The position numbers were made by a program, and so were the translations under genes. The notes below the pieces were generated by a model. That model saw nothing but the letters and a program-made list of their open reading frames with translations. It searched no databases and was not told where the DNA came from. DNA of 46,805 nucleotides from Acidobacteria bacterium UBA2990 (lineage in GTDB: Bacteria > Acidobacteriota > Vicinamibacteria > Vicinamibacterales > UBA8438): the NCBI GenBank assembly GCA_002347025.1, contig DEAE01000031.1, forward strand, positions 260,281-307,085. The letters run 5' to 3'. Shown here in pieces: positions 26,559 to 35,510 of the stretch. The stretch's first letter is position 1. Each line of letters opens with the position of its first letter.

Positions 26559-27377
26559 GTGCCACAAGTGAACGTCGGTGAGATTTGTATTGGGCGTGGG
26601 GCACCCTTCGTTCTAATTGGGGGTCCCTGTGTCATCGAGAGCGAGTCCCACACGCTGTCAATAGCCACTGCTATCGCTGAGATAACTCAAGAGCTCGCTA
26701 TACCTTTCATCTTCAAAGCCTCATTCGACAAGGCAAACCGTACCTCCTCACAATCATTCCGTGGCCCTGGCCTCGAGAGCGGACTCAGCATCCTCGCCAC
26801 AGTAAAATCGGCCCTCGGCCTACCTATCCTTACTGATGTTCATGAAACTCATCAAGTCACAGCCGTTGCCGAAGTAGCTGATATCCTGCAAATCCCTGCT
26901 TTTCTATCTAGGCAAACCGACCTTCTAAGAAGTGCCGGTCACTCAGGTAAAGCAGTCAACTTAAAGAAAGGGCAATTCCTGGCGCCTAGCGACATGCAAC
27001 ACGCAATCAACAAAGTAACCGAAACAGGAAACTCGCAGGTTATCGTAACGGAACGTGGTGTCAGTTTCGGGTACCACAACCTCGTAGTCGACTTTCGGTC
27101 TTTCCTTCAGTTGAAATCACTCGGAGCACCTGTTGTGTTTGATGTCACCCACAGTCTTCAGCGACCTGGTGGCGGTAATGGAGTGACCACTGGTAACGCT
27201 GAGTATATCGAACCCCTAGCCGCCGCCGGCATCGCAACTGGGATCGATGGGATCTTCCTTGAAATCCATGAAGATCCAACAAATGCCAAGAGTGATGCTC
27301 AAAACTCCCTACGACTTGATCGGCTCAAACCCCTGCTTGAACGCCTAGTGCGTGTCGAAGCGGCTATCCGCGCGTGA
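26559..27377 (+). CDS. kdsA: 3-deoxy-8-phosphooctulonate synthase (KDO-8-phosphate synthase)
   Basis: Condenses phosphoenolpyruvate with arabinose-5-phosphate to KDO-8-phosphate. The 272-residue barrel protein has the motif GGPCVIESES (Cys24), FKASFDKANRTS, and the closing FLEIHEDP region. Cys24 stands where metal-independent enzymes carry Asn, so this should be the metal-dependent class. The start is GTG at 26559, which matches the family N-terminus; a GGAG is too far upstream (about 18 nt) to be a good Shine-Dalgarno, and a TATAAT box ends six bases ahead. The next gene, kdsD, makes its substrate. Confidence 0.95.
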   Translation: MPQVNVGEICIGRGAPFVLIGGPCVIESESHTLSIATAIAEITQELAIPFIFKASFDKANRTSSQSFRGPGLESGLSILATVKSALGLPILTDVHETHQVTAVAEVADILQIPAFLSRQTDLLRSAGHSGKAVNLKKGQFLAPSDMQHAINKVTETGNSQVIVTERGVSFGYHNLVVDFRSFLQLKSLGAPVVFDVTHSLQRPGGGNGVTTGNAEYIEPLAAAGIATGIDGIFLEIHEDPTNAKSDAQNSLRLDRLKPLLERLVRVEAAIRA

Positions 27378-27384
27378 ACCCACC

Positions 27385-28377
27385 ATGGCAAAGCGGCCAA
27401 CAACCTCCGGTTCCACTTGCGATGAACACAGCCTGGCTAGACAGGTATTAGAAATTGAAGCCGCAGCTGTCTTAGCTCTTGTGGACCGCCTCGACCATCG
27501 TTTTGAGGCCGCTGTCAACATCCTTCACACTTGCCTAGGAAGGGTTATCGTCACCGGTATGGGAAAATCCGGGATCATAAGTCGAAAGATCGCCGCCACA
27601 CTGGCAAGTACTGGAACCCCTGCCTTCTTCCTTCATCCAGCTGAAGCGGTACACGGAGACCTAGGAGTTGTTCAAGGCGAAGACGTCATCGTCGCCCTGT
27701 CCTATAGCGGAGAAACAAATGAGTTACTGCGTTTATTAGAAATGGTTAGACGAGTCGGTGCGCGGATAATCTGCCTAACCGGTGCACCAGACTCATCCTT
27801 GGCACAGGCAGCCGACGTTACACTCGACTGTCAGGTACAAGTAGAAGCCTGTCCGCTGAACCTGGTACCAACGGCAAGCACGACGGCTTCCTTAGCCTTA
27901 GGTGATGCTCTTGCTATGACGCTCCTGGAAAAAAAAGGATTCCGGAAACAGGACTTCGCAAATCTGCATCCCGGAGGCCGACTCGGCAAGCGGTTACTGA
28001 CGGTTGAGCGATTGATGCACAGCGGCAAAGAGTTGCCGCTTGTGCCTGTAGACGCTTCTATGACTAACACACTGCAAGAAATGACCGAGAAACGCCTCGG
28101 TATGACCTGTGTGATCGAGGCAGACGGTCGCCTTGCCGGTGTGATCACAGATGGAGACCTCCGGCGCCACCTTAGCAGCAACAAGCCCGTACTCAAGGAG
28201 ACGGCTGGGAGTATCATGTCCACTTCCCCTAACACAATAGAATCATCAGCCTTAGCCGTTCAGGCATTACAGCTAATGGAAAACCACCAAATTACGGCCT
28301 TGGTGGTCACAGACGAAAATAGGCGGGTAGAAGGAGTTGTCCATCTTCACGACTTGTGGCGGACCGAGTTATTCTAA
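27385..28377 (+). CDS. kdsD: Arabinose-5-phosphate isomerase
   Basis: Converts ribulose-5-phosphate to arabinose-5-phosphate, the first dedicated step to KDO. The protein has a SIS domain (about residues 35-170) with TGMGKSG, the active-site HPAEAVHGDLG and ALSYSGETNE, followed by two CBS domains (about 200-330). I chose the ATG at 27385, seven bases after the kdsA stop, giving 330 residues; a GTG at 27352 would overlap kdsA and lacks support. Its TAA overlaps the lapB ATG (TAATG). KdsC phosphatase, which often follows, is not in this cluster. Confidence 0.93.
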   Translation: MAKRPTTSGSTCDEHSLARQVLEIEAAAVLALVDRLDHRFEAAVNILHTCLGRVIVTGMGKSGIISRKIAATLASTGTPAFFLHPAEAVHGDLGVVQGEDVIVALSYSGETNELLRLLEMVRRVGARIICLTGAPDSSLAQAADVTLDCQVQVEACPLNLVPTASTTASLALGDALAMTLLEKKGFRKQDFANLHPGGRLGKRLLTVERLMHSGKELPLVPVDASMTNTLQEMTEKRLGMTCVIEADGRLAGVITDGDLRRHLSSNKPVLKETAGSIMSTSPNTIESSALAVQALQLMENHQITALVVTDENRRVEGVVHLHDLWRTELF

Positions 28378-29597
28378 TGAACGAATCCATCGTTCTACTG
28401 TCAGTGTTAGTCGCATTCCTTTTTGGACTGGCCACTGGCAAAGCCTGGGAAAGATACAAACTACGAGAAGGACGATGGATTGATCGACGGAAAGCTCGAG
28501 AGTCCCCTCACTACATCCTTGGCCTGAACTTACTCATCTCGAACCAAACTGACCTTGCTATCGAAGAACTGACTACCGCGGCCGGGATCGATGCCGATGG
28601 ATTTGAGATCCACCTGATTCTTGGCAATCTGTACCGGGAGAAAGGCCAAGTAACCCGTGCGATACAACTCCACCAGCAACTCCTGCAGCGACCAAAGCTC
28701 ACCAAGGTCGAACAGGCCTACGTCCTCCTATGTCTCGGGCTCGACTTCCGCCGAGGAGGATTCGTAGACCGGGCACTAGAGGCATTCACCGAGGTATTAA
28801 GGTTTGACCAGTCCAATCAGTACGCATTGCTCAACCTTGAAAAGCTGTACGAAGAACAACAGCAATGGCAAAAGGCTTACGATGTCCGTCAGCGGCTTGC
28901 CGCATTAGCTGACGAACCCCAGAAGCCAAAACACGAAGCGATTCTTGCCTTCTTGGAAACCCAACTTGGACTACAGGCCTCAGGCCAAGCCCCTCCTCTT
29001 AAGGCCATTTCCCACTTCAAAGCAGCTATAGATCTCGATCAAACTTCGGTACCCGCCTACCTTAACCTCGGTGATCTCCAGCGACAGGAGGGCCTTCTCA
29101 ACGAGGCGGTATCCACCTGGGAACAAGTGCCACGCATTGCCCCAGACAAAGCTTATCTTGTGTTTGATCGGCTTGAAAATGTAGCTACTGAGCAGGGGCA
29201 CAACGACCGCTTTCCGGCGTTGTGCCGAAGGCTAATAGATGCTAATCCTCAAGATTGGCGAGCCAGACTGGCCCTAGGACGACACCTCGTCACCTTTGGG
29301 CAGCCACTCAAGGCATTAGACTTGCTTTTCGAATCGCTCCTACACAATCCACATGCGCTCGCAATTCACCAGGTAATCTGGCAGGCACTGTTAGCATTGC
29401 ATTTCACCGAAGAACTTGTCACCCGCTATATGACCCTCACACGCGAAGCCGTATTCTACCTAGACCCACACGTCTGTATGCGGTGTCGCTATCGGAGCAC
29501 CGAGCTACTCTGGCAGTGTCCACAGTGCCATGAATGGAATACATTTACCGAAGAACGGATCACACTAACAGAGGAGAGCGAAGACGAATCCCACTAA
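28377..29597 (+). CDS. lapB: LPS assembly regulator LapB (YciM), TPR protein
   Basis: A membrane-anchored scaffold which in enterobacteria directs FtsH to LpxC and so balances LPS synthesis. The 406-residue protein has an N-terminal membrane helix (about 5-22), a string of TPR repeats (about 45-340), and a C-terminal rubredoxin-type zinc site, Cys367/Cys370 and Cys381/Cys384 (CMRC...CPQC). This order is that of E. coli LapB (389 residues). The start codon overlaps the kdsD stop as TAATG, so I prefer it to the upstream GTG at 28356. Placement in a KDO operon supports the LPS role. Confidence 0.9.
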   Translation: MNESIVLLSVLVAFLFGLATGKAWERYKLREGRWIDRRKARESPHYILGLNLLISNQTDLAIEELTTAAGIDADGFEIHLILGNLYREKGQVTRAIQLHQQLLQRPKLTKVEQAYVLLCLGLDFRRGGFVDRALEAFTEVLRFDQSNQYALLNLEKLYEEQQQWQKAYDVRQRLAALADEPQKPKHEAILAFLETQLGLQASGQAPPLKAISHFKAAIDLDQTSVPAYLNLGDLQRQEGLLNEAVSTWEQVPRIAPDKAYLVFDRLENVATEQGHNDRFPALCRRLIDANPQDWRARLALGRHLVTFGQPLKALDLLFESLLHNPHALAIHQVIWQALLALHFTEELVTRYMTLTREAVFYLDPHVCMRCRYRSTELLWQCPQCHEWNTFTEERITLTEESEDESH

Positions 29598-30222
29598 ATC
29601 GCCACAGCCGGTCCGTCGGGTCGTCCTTACGGGTGGCATTGCCACTGGCAAGAGCTATGCCTTGGCGCAGTTTCGAGCTCTCGGCTTCCCTATCGCCGAT
29701 GCTGACCAATTAGCCCACTCGGCAATGGCCCCCAAGGGACCAGCCTGGCAGCCAATACGTGACCATTTTGGAATTGAAATGTTCGATAAGCATGGGACCG
29801 TGGATCGTCAAAAATTGGGAATGTTGGTATTTGGGAACGACTCGGCTCGCTTGACCCTCAACAACATTGTTCACCCACACGTCAGAGCGTCTATCGAAGA
29901 GTGGTTTACAGATATTGAGGGTCTCCCAAATCATAAATTCGGCGTCGTCGCTATTCCCCTGTACTACGAAAGTTCACGGCCAGGCAAATTCGACCGGATA
30001 ATCGTCACTGCATGTCAAGCCGGTAGGCAATTAGCCCGTGTGAAGGCCAGAGGTTTAACTACGCTCCAAGCCAAACGTCGTATCGAGACCCAAATGCCCA
30101 CCGCCCAAAAAGTACTCCTTGCCGACTACACAATCTGGACCGACGGCCTCCCGACAGACACCAACCGAAGAGTTAGGGTGATCTCCGATGAACTGGTCGA
30201 CCTAGCAGAAACATCAACCTGA
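29584..30222 (+). CDS. coaE: Dephospho-CoA kinase, with no canonical start codon
   Basis: Phosphorylates dephospho-CoA, the last step of CoA synthesis. The frame shows the P-loop GGIATGKS and then FPIADADQLAHSA, VRASIEEW and VVAIPLYYE, all CoaE features. Read upstream, the frame stays open to a stop at 29566-29568, yet has no ATG, GTG, TTG or CTG before the P-loop (29632-29655); the first TTG (29662) would delete the P-loop. The best candidate is ACG at 29584, seven bases after AGGAG (29572-29576), giving 212 residues, close to the usual 200-206, and overlapping lapB by 14 bp. An assembly indel or a frameshift from lapB are alternatives. Confidence 0.8.
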   Translation, partial: TNPTKSPQPVRRVVLTGGIATGKSYALAQFRALGFPIADADQLAHSAMAPKGPAWQPIRDHFGIEMFDKHGTVDRQKLGMLVFGNDSARLTLNNIVHPHVRASIEEWFTDIEGLPNHKFGVVAIPLYYESSRPGKFDRIIVTACQAGRQLARVKARGLTTLQAKRRIETQMPTAQKVLLADYTIWTDGLPTDTNRRVRVISDELVDLAETST

Positions 30223-30234
30223 AGCGAATTCTTG

Positions 30235-31167
30235 CTAAGTCAAACGCGTCTCAGCCGCCTTGACGGTATTTGACAGCAACATCGCGATGGTAAGCGGTCC
30301 CACCCCTCCAGGCACCGGCGTTACAGCCCCAGCCACCGAAGCAACACCTGGGTGAACATCACCAACCACAACCGCCCCACGGCGGTCCAAAACCTCCAGG
30401 CGAGGTGACTCCTCACCGAAGATAGCCGACACCTGCCTACGATCCGTCACACGGGTGGTCCCGACATCGATCACAGTAGAACCCGGTTTCACAAACTTGG
30501 GAATCACGAGTCCAGGATGTCCGACCGCTGAAATCAGAATGTCGGCACGCGAGGTAACCATAGCTAGGTCCTGGGTCCGCGAATGGCAAATAGTAACCGT
30601 AGCATGCCGGTGCAGCATGAGCATGGCCATCGGCTTCCCGACAATATCACTACGCCCAATGATCACAGCATGAGCTCCCTGAATCTGAATCTTCGATCGA
30701 TCTAGTAGCTCGATGATTCCAGAAGGTGTGGCCGGAGCAAGTGTCGACCGATTCTGAGCTAACCTCCCTACATTAACCGCGCAAAATCCGTCGACATCCT
30801 TACCAGGATCGATAACATTAAACACCTCCTTCTCAGCTTCAGCACCCATCCCAGCCGGCAGTGGCGACTGAACCAGGATAGCGTCGATAGACTCGTCCCG
30901 ATTAAGGCTATTTACGACACTAGTTACCTGCTCTACTGTCGAATCTTCGGATAACCGCCGAAGGTCAACGACGATACCGAGTTCCTCGCAGGCATGCACC
31001 TTGTTACGCACATAGATCTGTGATCCTCCGTCATTGCCTGCCAACAAGATGCCCAGGCCCGGGCTTCGCCCAGACGCAACTCTGAAAGCTGCAATCCTCG
31101 GTCGCAGCAACTCTCGGATGGCTTCTCCGGCGCCCTTTCCATCTAGCGTCTTCGCACTCGACATCAA
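30235..31167 (-). CDS. folD: Bifunctional methylenetetrahydrofolate dehydrogenase/cyclohydrolase
   Basis: Interconverts methylene-, methenyl- and formyl-tetrahydrofolate for one-carbon metabolism. The 310-residue protein has Tyr52 and Lys56 in IYVRNKVHACEE (Lys is catalytic), VQSPLP, PGKDVDGF, the NADP-binding IIGRSDIVGKP, and the C-terminal GGVGPLT. Length is slightly above the usual 280-300. An ATG one codon downstream is equally possible as start. Convergent with coaE (12 bp) and divergent from the transporter gene that follows. Confidence 0.95.
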   Translation of the reverse strand: MMSSAKTLDGKGAGEAIRELLRPRIAAFRVASGRSPGLGILLAGNDGGSQIYVRNKVHACEELGIVVDLRRLSEDSTVEQVTSVVNSLNRDESIDAILVQSPLPAGMGAEAEKEVFNVIDPGKDVDGFCAVNVGRLAQNRSTLAPATPSGIIELLDRSKIQIQGAHAVIIGRSDIVGKPMAMLMLHRHATVTICHSRTQDLAMVTSRADILISAVGHPGLVIPKFVKPGSTVIDVGTTRVTDRRQVSAIFGEESPRLEVLDRRGAVVVGDVHPGVASVAGAVTPVPGGVGPLTIAMLLSNTVKAAETRLT

Positions 31168-31324
31168 ACCCTCACAAGACTCATCATCTAACTAGTAAGA
31201 TATTTGGAAATCTTATCAGTAGTAAGGCCTTGATCTCACACCTACAGTCTTCTGCAGAAAGACCCCTGTGATCCTGTAGACTTTGCGCCATGTTCTTTGA
31301 GCGGTCATCTAGGGAGAGACGTGG

Positions 31325-32689
31325 ATGATGTCCACTGAAAAAAGGGGGTCCTGGGGCTCTAGGTCCGGATTTGTACTGGCTGCCGCGGGATCGGCCGTAG
31401 GCCTCGGCAACATCTGGGGCTTTCCGACCCAAGTTGGCCAGGGTGGCGGCGCTGTGTTTGTAGTGGTCTATCTCGCTAGCGTAGTCCTAATTTGTTTACC
31501 AATCATGCTGGCCGAACTATCGGTAGGGCGAGCAGCTCAGCTTGACCCTGTAGGCTCATTCCTCGCCCTAATCCCAAACAGCCGTTGGTGGCTTGTCGGT
31601 GGTCTCGGGATCTTGGCTGGCGTGGGTATACTTTCCTTCTACTCGGTGATCGCCGGCTGGTCGCTAGCCTATATATGGTTCACCACTACCGGGTCCATAA
31701 CAGGCGACGCCGATACAATCATTACATTCTTCTCGAACTTCACCGCAAACGGGCCTCTCACCATTACCCTTACCCTGGCCATTCTCACCTTCACGGCAAC
31801 GGTACTCATCGGTGGAGTCCAGTCTGGCATCGAAAGAGCCACGAAACTCATGATGCCAGTCTTGATTATTTTGCTTTTAGTCCTCGCAATTCGAGCCATC
31901 ACATTGCCTGGTGCCGCCGCAGGCCTTTCCTACTACCTCAGACCAGACTTCTCCCGGCTATCTGATCCGGCTGTAATCAACGCAGCTCTTGGACAAGCAT
32001 TTTTCTCACTGAGCTTAGGGATGGGAACCATGCTCACCTACGGTAGCTACCTTCACCGGAAGGAGAACCTGCTCTCCGTAGCGGGTTGGGTAGTGGTACT
32101 CGACACAGGCATCGCCCTCCTAGCTGGATTCATAATTTTTCCAGCCGGTTTCTCGATTTCAGGCTTCGACCCAAGCACCAGCGGGCCAGGATTGATTTTC
32201 ACCGTGTTGCCACGGCTGTTTTCTGAGCTCCCAGGCGGTCAATTATTCGGAGGAGCATTTTTCGCCTTGTTAACAATGGCGGCTCTAACATCGACCATTT
32301 CCATTCTCGAAGTTCCAGTAGCGCACCTTATTGACACGCACAAGTGGTCGCGACCACGAGCTATATTAGTGATCACTGCTGGGACCTTTCTCTTAGCGCT
32401 ACCATCAGCCCTTGGTAACGGAGCACTAGGTGTTCTTACTCAGCTCCCATTGATTGGGATCAGCTTCCTCGACCTAATGGCAGCGGTGTGGAACAACTTC
32501 GCTCTGCCACTGGGAGGCCTGCTCATGGCCATTTTTGTCGGCTGGGTGTGGGGCACAGACGACGCACTGGCTGAAATTGACCGGCAGAACGCACGCCATC
32601 CAAGTCTTCCTATTTGGGTGTTCCTGATTCGCTGGGTGTGCCCTGTCGCAATTGGCGTGATCATCTTGTATACGGCGTTCTCCATTTAA
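31325..32689 (+). CDS. Sodium-dependent amino-acid transporter (neurotransmitter:sodium symporter family)
   Basis: An inner-membrane symporter using the sodium gradient, probably to import an amino acid. The 454-residue protein begins FVLAAAGSAVGLGNIWGFP, the helix-1 sodium and substrate site of LeuT/MhsT relatives, and has about eleven to twelve helices. Most family members read NIWRFP; here Gly32 replaces the Arg of the outer gate, as in a known bacterial subgroup with IWGFP. Substrate is not evident. The ATG at 31325 follows GGGAGAG with a 7-nt spacer. It lies ahead of another sodium symporter and may be co-transcribed with it. Confidence 0.88.
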   Translation: MMSTEKRGSWGSRSGFVLAAAGSAVGLGNIWGFPTQVGQGGGAVFVVVYLASVVLICLPIMLAELSVGRAAQLDPVGSFLALIPNSRWWLVGGLGILAGVGILSFYSVIAGWSLAYIWFTTTGSITGDADTIITFFSNFTANGPLTITLTLAILTFTATVLIGGVQSGIERATKLMMPVLIILLLVLAIRAITLPGAAAGLSYYLRPDFSRLSDPAVINAALGQAFFSLSLGMGTMLTYGSYLHRKENLLSVAGWVVVLDTGIALLAGFIIFPAGFSISGFDPSTSGPGLIFTVLPRLFSELPGGQLFGGAFFALLTMAALTSTISILEVPVAHLIDTHKWSRPRAILVITAGTFLLALPSALGNGALGVLTQLPLIGISFLDLMAAVWNNFALPLGGLLMAIFVGWVWGTDDALAEIDRQNARHPSLPIWVFLIRWVCPVAIGVIILYTAFSI

Positions 32690-32790
32690 CTTAAAGGTCC
32701 ATACTCAGGGATTACCAACCTGAAGCGCACACCGGACTACCGAGTCGATTGCCTGAACTAGCGCCGACAACCCCCAAGAGCGAGGATAAA

Positions 32791-34182
32791 GTGAACGGAC
32801 TGACCGAACGCATCCAGTTGATAGACAGCCTCATCTGGCAGCCCTACGCCATGCCACTTGTGCTGCTGGTAGTAGGAGGCTTGATCACCATCAGCACTGG
32901 CTTGGTGCAGATCAGATGGTTCCCATTAGCGGTACGAACAGTCGTGCAAAGCATGAAGCAAGACAGCTCTGGGCAAGGCACGATCACTCAGTTCCAGGCT
33001 CTGTCTACCGCTCTTGCTTCGACGGTTGGAAACGGCAATATCGGAGGGGTGGCAACAGCCATTCTTATCGGAGGGCCAGGCGCTATTTTCTGGATGTGGG
33101 TCTGTGCAGCGATCGGCATGGCCACAAAATACGCCGAAGCGGTACTCGGAGTCCACCACCGGGTTACACGGGAGACAGGCGAACTAGCAAGCGGTCCTAT
33201 GTATTACATCACTTCGGGGGTTCCCCATGCTCCAACAGCCAAGACACTCGCCACATTATTCGCTTTCTTCGGCGCCTGCGGGGCATTGTTCGGCACTGGA
33301 AACATGGCCCAGTCCAACACGGTGGCGCGTACCTTCGTAGAAGCCGCTCGAAGCGTAGGTGGAGTCGACATCCCAATGTGGCTACCTGGACTACTGATCA
33401 CAGTGGCAGTAGGACTTGTCTTATTAGGTGGGATTCGGCGCATCGCGGCTGTAGCAGAGCGGATTGTACCTACTATGATAGTGGTCTATGTTCTCTCGGC
33501 AGCGACCTACTTGCTGATTAATGTGGGCCAAGTGCCAGAGGTGTTCGTCCTCATTCTGTCGGAAGCATTTTCGCCCACGGCCGCCGTCGGCGGTTTCGCA
33601 GGGGCATCTATGGCCCAAGCGATCGCCGCTGGCGCAAGTCGTGGCGTTCTGTCGAACGAAGCCGGCCTTGGCACCGCACCAATAGCGCATGGGATTGCCA
33701 AGGTGCATCATCCAGTCGATCAAGGATTGGTGGGCATCTTTGAAGTATTTACCGACACTATCGTAGTTTGCTCTCTCACGGCCTTTGTCATCCTCACGTC
33801 CAATCTCTGGATCGAACCTACATTCCAAAATGCTAGCGGGGATCTAACTGCGGCAGCCTTAAGCACTACCATTCCTGGAGCCTCTCTCATTGTCGCGATC
33901 TGTTCATTCCTATTCGGTTTTTCCACCTTAATCGGCTGGTGCTATTATGGGGAAAAATGCGTGGAGTTTCTGTTCGGCTCTGGCATCATTCGGGTCTACC
34001 GACTCATCTTTACAATGCTGATCATGGTCGGCTCAGTGGTCTCAGTACCCCTCGTCTGGGCCCTTGGAACTATGCTCAATGGTCTAATGGCCTTTCCAAA
34101 CTTAATTGGCATGCTGTTTCTGTTGGGAACGGTCAAACGGCTGACCTCAGAATATCTCGATAGGACAACCACATCGGGATAA
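32791..34182 (+). CDS. Sodium:alanine symporter (AGCS family)
   Basis: An inner-membrane symporter that imports alanine or glycine with sodium. The protein shows the family signature SNEAGLGTAPIAHG, an early TGLVQIRWFP, and TALASTVGNGNIGGVATA, which fits the sodium/substrate region, with about eleven helices. I chose GTG at 32791 (463 residues) because GAGG lies five bases ahead; a TTG at 32749 would add 14 residues. It follows the NSS-type transporter by about 100 bp, so two sodium-coupled amino-acid importers stand side by side. It converges on thiE with 3 bp between stops. Confidence 0.9.
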   Translation: MNGLTERIQLIDSLIWQPYAMPLVLLVVGGLITISTGLVQIRWFPLAVRTVVQSMKQDSSGQGTITQFQALSTALASTVGNGNIGGVATAILIGGPGAIFWMWVCAAIGMATKYAEAVLGVHHRVTRETGELASGPMYYITSGVPHAPTAKTLATLFAFFGACGALFGTGNMAQSNTVARTFVEAARSVGGVDIPMWLPGLLITVAVGLVLLGGIRRIAAVAERIVPTMIVVYVLSAATYLLINVGQVPEVFVLILSEAFSPTAAVGGFAGASMAQAIAAGASRGVLSNEAGLGTAPIAHGIAKVHHPVDQGLVGIFEVFTDTIVVCSLTAFVILTSNLWIEPTFQNASGDLTAAALSTTIPGASLIVAICSFLFGFSTLIGWCYYGEKCVEFLFGSGIIRVYRLIFTMLIMVGSVVSVPLVWALGTMLNGLMAFPNLIGMLFLLGTVKRLTSEYLDRTTTSG

Positions 34183-34185
34183 CAA

Positions 34186-34839
34186 CTACCCTTCTTCCGC
34201 CGGAAAGCAGTTGTCGAGTTCCGCGATGTAGTCTCTGACCCGGCTTTTTGGATCACCACCGGTGAGCAAGTCGGAGATCACGGCAACAGAGGTCGCACCC
34301 GCTTCGATCAGGTCTGGCACCCGAGCTAATGTAATGCCGCCAATAGCCACGACAGGACATCCCTTGGCCTTGACCGCAGCTCGCCGCACCGCATCGAGGC
34401 CGACCGCCTGATAGCCCGTAATTTTGGTGTCAGTATCGTAGATTGGACCAATGGCGATATAGTTGACGTTCTGGGCAATGGCAGCCTCGATTTGTTCGTT
34501 GTTATGGGTCGATAACCCAATCATCGCCTCCTGTCCCAGCAACTGTCTCGCAGCATCGACCGGCAGGTCATCCTGACCCAGATGAACACCAGCCGCGCCA
34601 GTCACAATCGCCACATCACACTGATTGTTCACGACCAGCTTAGCTCCGGTATCAGCTACCGCCTCCGCAATATCACCGCACCACCTCAAGAGCGTGTTCG
34701 AATTAACCCCTGGCGCGCGTATTTGAATTAAACGGGCACCCCCCTCAAGATAGGCGAGTGCAAGATCAGGTGGAGTCCATTCGGAGCGGCTCGCTATTTC
34801 CGCGTCCACTATTGCATAAAGGCGAGGCATCGAGATCAT
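34186..34839 (-). CDS. thiE: Thiamine-phosphate synthase
   Basis: Joins the pyrimidine and thiazole halves to thiamine phosphate. The 217-residue barrel protein contains LIQIRAPG, LVVNNQCDVA, GVHLGQDDLPVDAAR, AIGPIYDTDTK and VVAIGGITLARVPDLIEAGA, matching ThiE. The family's usual GSTFGTXTK-type motif appears here as GPIYDTDTK. No other thi gene is in the window and I found no TPP riboswitch ahead of it. The gene lies downstream of accB in the same direction, behind a hairpin. Confidence 0.92.
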   Translation of the reverse strand: MISMPRLYAIVDAEIASRSEWTPPDLALAYLEGGARLIQIRAPGVNSNTLLRWCGDIAEAVADTGAKLVVNNQCDVAIVTGAAGVHLGQDDLPVDAARQLLGQEAMIGLSTHNNEQIEAAIAQNVNYIAIGPIYDTDTKITGYQAVGLDAVRRAAVKAKGCPVVAIGGITLARVPDLIEAGATSVAVISDLLTGGDPKSRVRDYIAELDNCFPAEEG

Positions 34840-34917
34840 GGTTGTCTTACTGCCATTCCCAACTTCACTTTTAAGTTCACAAGAGGCTTGAATTGATCAG
34901 GTAACAACTAAGAACCT

Positions 34918-34942
34918 GGGCCCCTGCAAAAGGGGAGGGCCC
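34918..34942 (-). terminator. GC-rich hairpin between accB and thiE, possible terminator
   Basis: The segment pairs as CCCCT / AGGGG with a 5-nt loop, extended by outer GGG / CCC around a small bulge. On the minus strand it is followed by GGTTCTTAGTTGTTA, a loosely T-rich tail, so it may end or attenuate the accB transcript before thiE. Confidence 0.45.
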
Positions 34943-34991
34943 GTTATGGACCGCTGGAGAAGCACACCCTGAAGCTACCCCCAAGAGCTAC

Positions 34992-35426
34992 TCACATCGC
35001 TCGGATCGCAAACAATCGTTCGCCATGTTTAACGGTTTGCCCGTTCTGAACGAAAATCTCTACCACCGTGCCTTGGAGATCTGCCTTAATCTCGTTCATC
35101 AGCTTCATCGCCTCTATCACGCAAAGTTTATCGCCCTTATCTACAACATCTCCAACCTTCACAAACGGAGAGACCTCCGGCCCACTCGCCCGATAAAACG
35201 TGCCAAGAATCGGGGCTTTGACAACCACCAACTCAAGTCGCTCTCCACTTACCTGATGGTCTTCTACCTTGTCAGCCGGCCGTGGCAAATCGGTCGACGG
35301 CAAGTGCGCACCGTCTGCTCTTTTGGCTGTGATCCGGAAACCGTCCTCTTCAATGGCAAGCTCTACCAAAGCATGCCGACGCATCAATTCCAAGATCTGG
35401 TCAATGTGATCAAAATCCATAGCCAT
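34992..35426 (-). CDS. accB: Biotin carboxyl carrier protein of acetyl-CoA carboxylase
   Basis: Carries the biotin that shuttles carboxyl groups in malonyl-CoA synthesis. The 144-residue protein has an N-terminal assembly segment (DFDHIDQILELMRRHALVEL), a middle linker, and the biotinyl domain with EAMKLMNEI; Lys108 is the biotinylation site. APILGTFYRASGP is also typical. Its usual partner accC (biotin carboxylase) is missing downstream, where thiE stands, and efp is absent between it and the peptidase gene, though the peptidase-efp-accB-accC order is common in other bacteria. Confidence 0.95.
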   Translation of the reverse strand: MAMDFDHIDQILELMRRHALVELAIEEDGFRITAKRADGAHLPSTDLPRPADKVEDHQVSGERLELVVVKAPILGTFYRASGPEVSPFVKVGDVVDKGDKLCVIEAMKLMNEIKADLQGTVVEIFVQNGQTVKHGERLFAIRAM

Positions 35427-35510
35427 CCATGAAAATCCTCGAAAGCAGCTCTATTCAAGGCATCTACTTTCGCGCCAGCTGTTCTCCATCCACCGACATT
35501 TGTTCAGGCC

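Noticed and set aside
31325..31430. Gly in place of the usual Arg in the NSS transporter helix 1 as a broken transporter
   Set aside because: IWGFP is found in a known bacterial subgroup of sodium-dependent transporters, and the protein is otherwise full length.
34840..34991. Possible TPP riboswitch upstream of thiE
   Set aside because: ACCTGATC occurs on the minus strand, but the conserved CTGAGA element is absent and the spacing does not fit. The hairpin there is better read as a terminator or attenuator.
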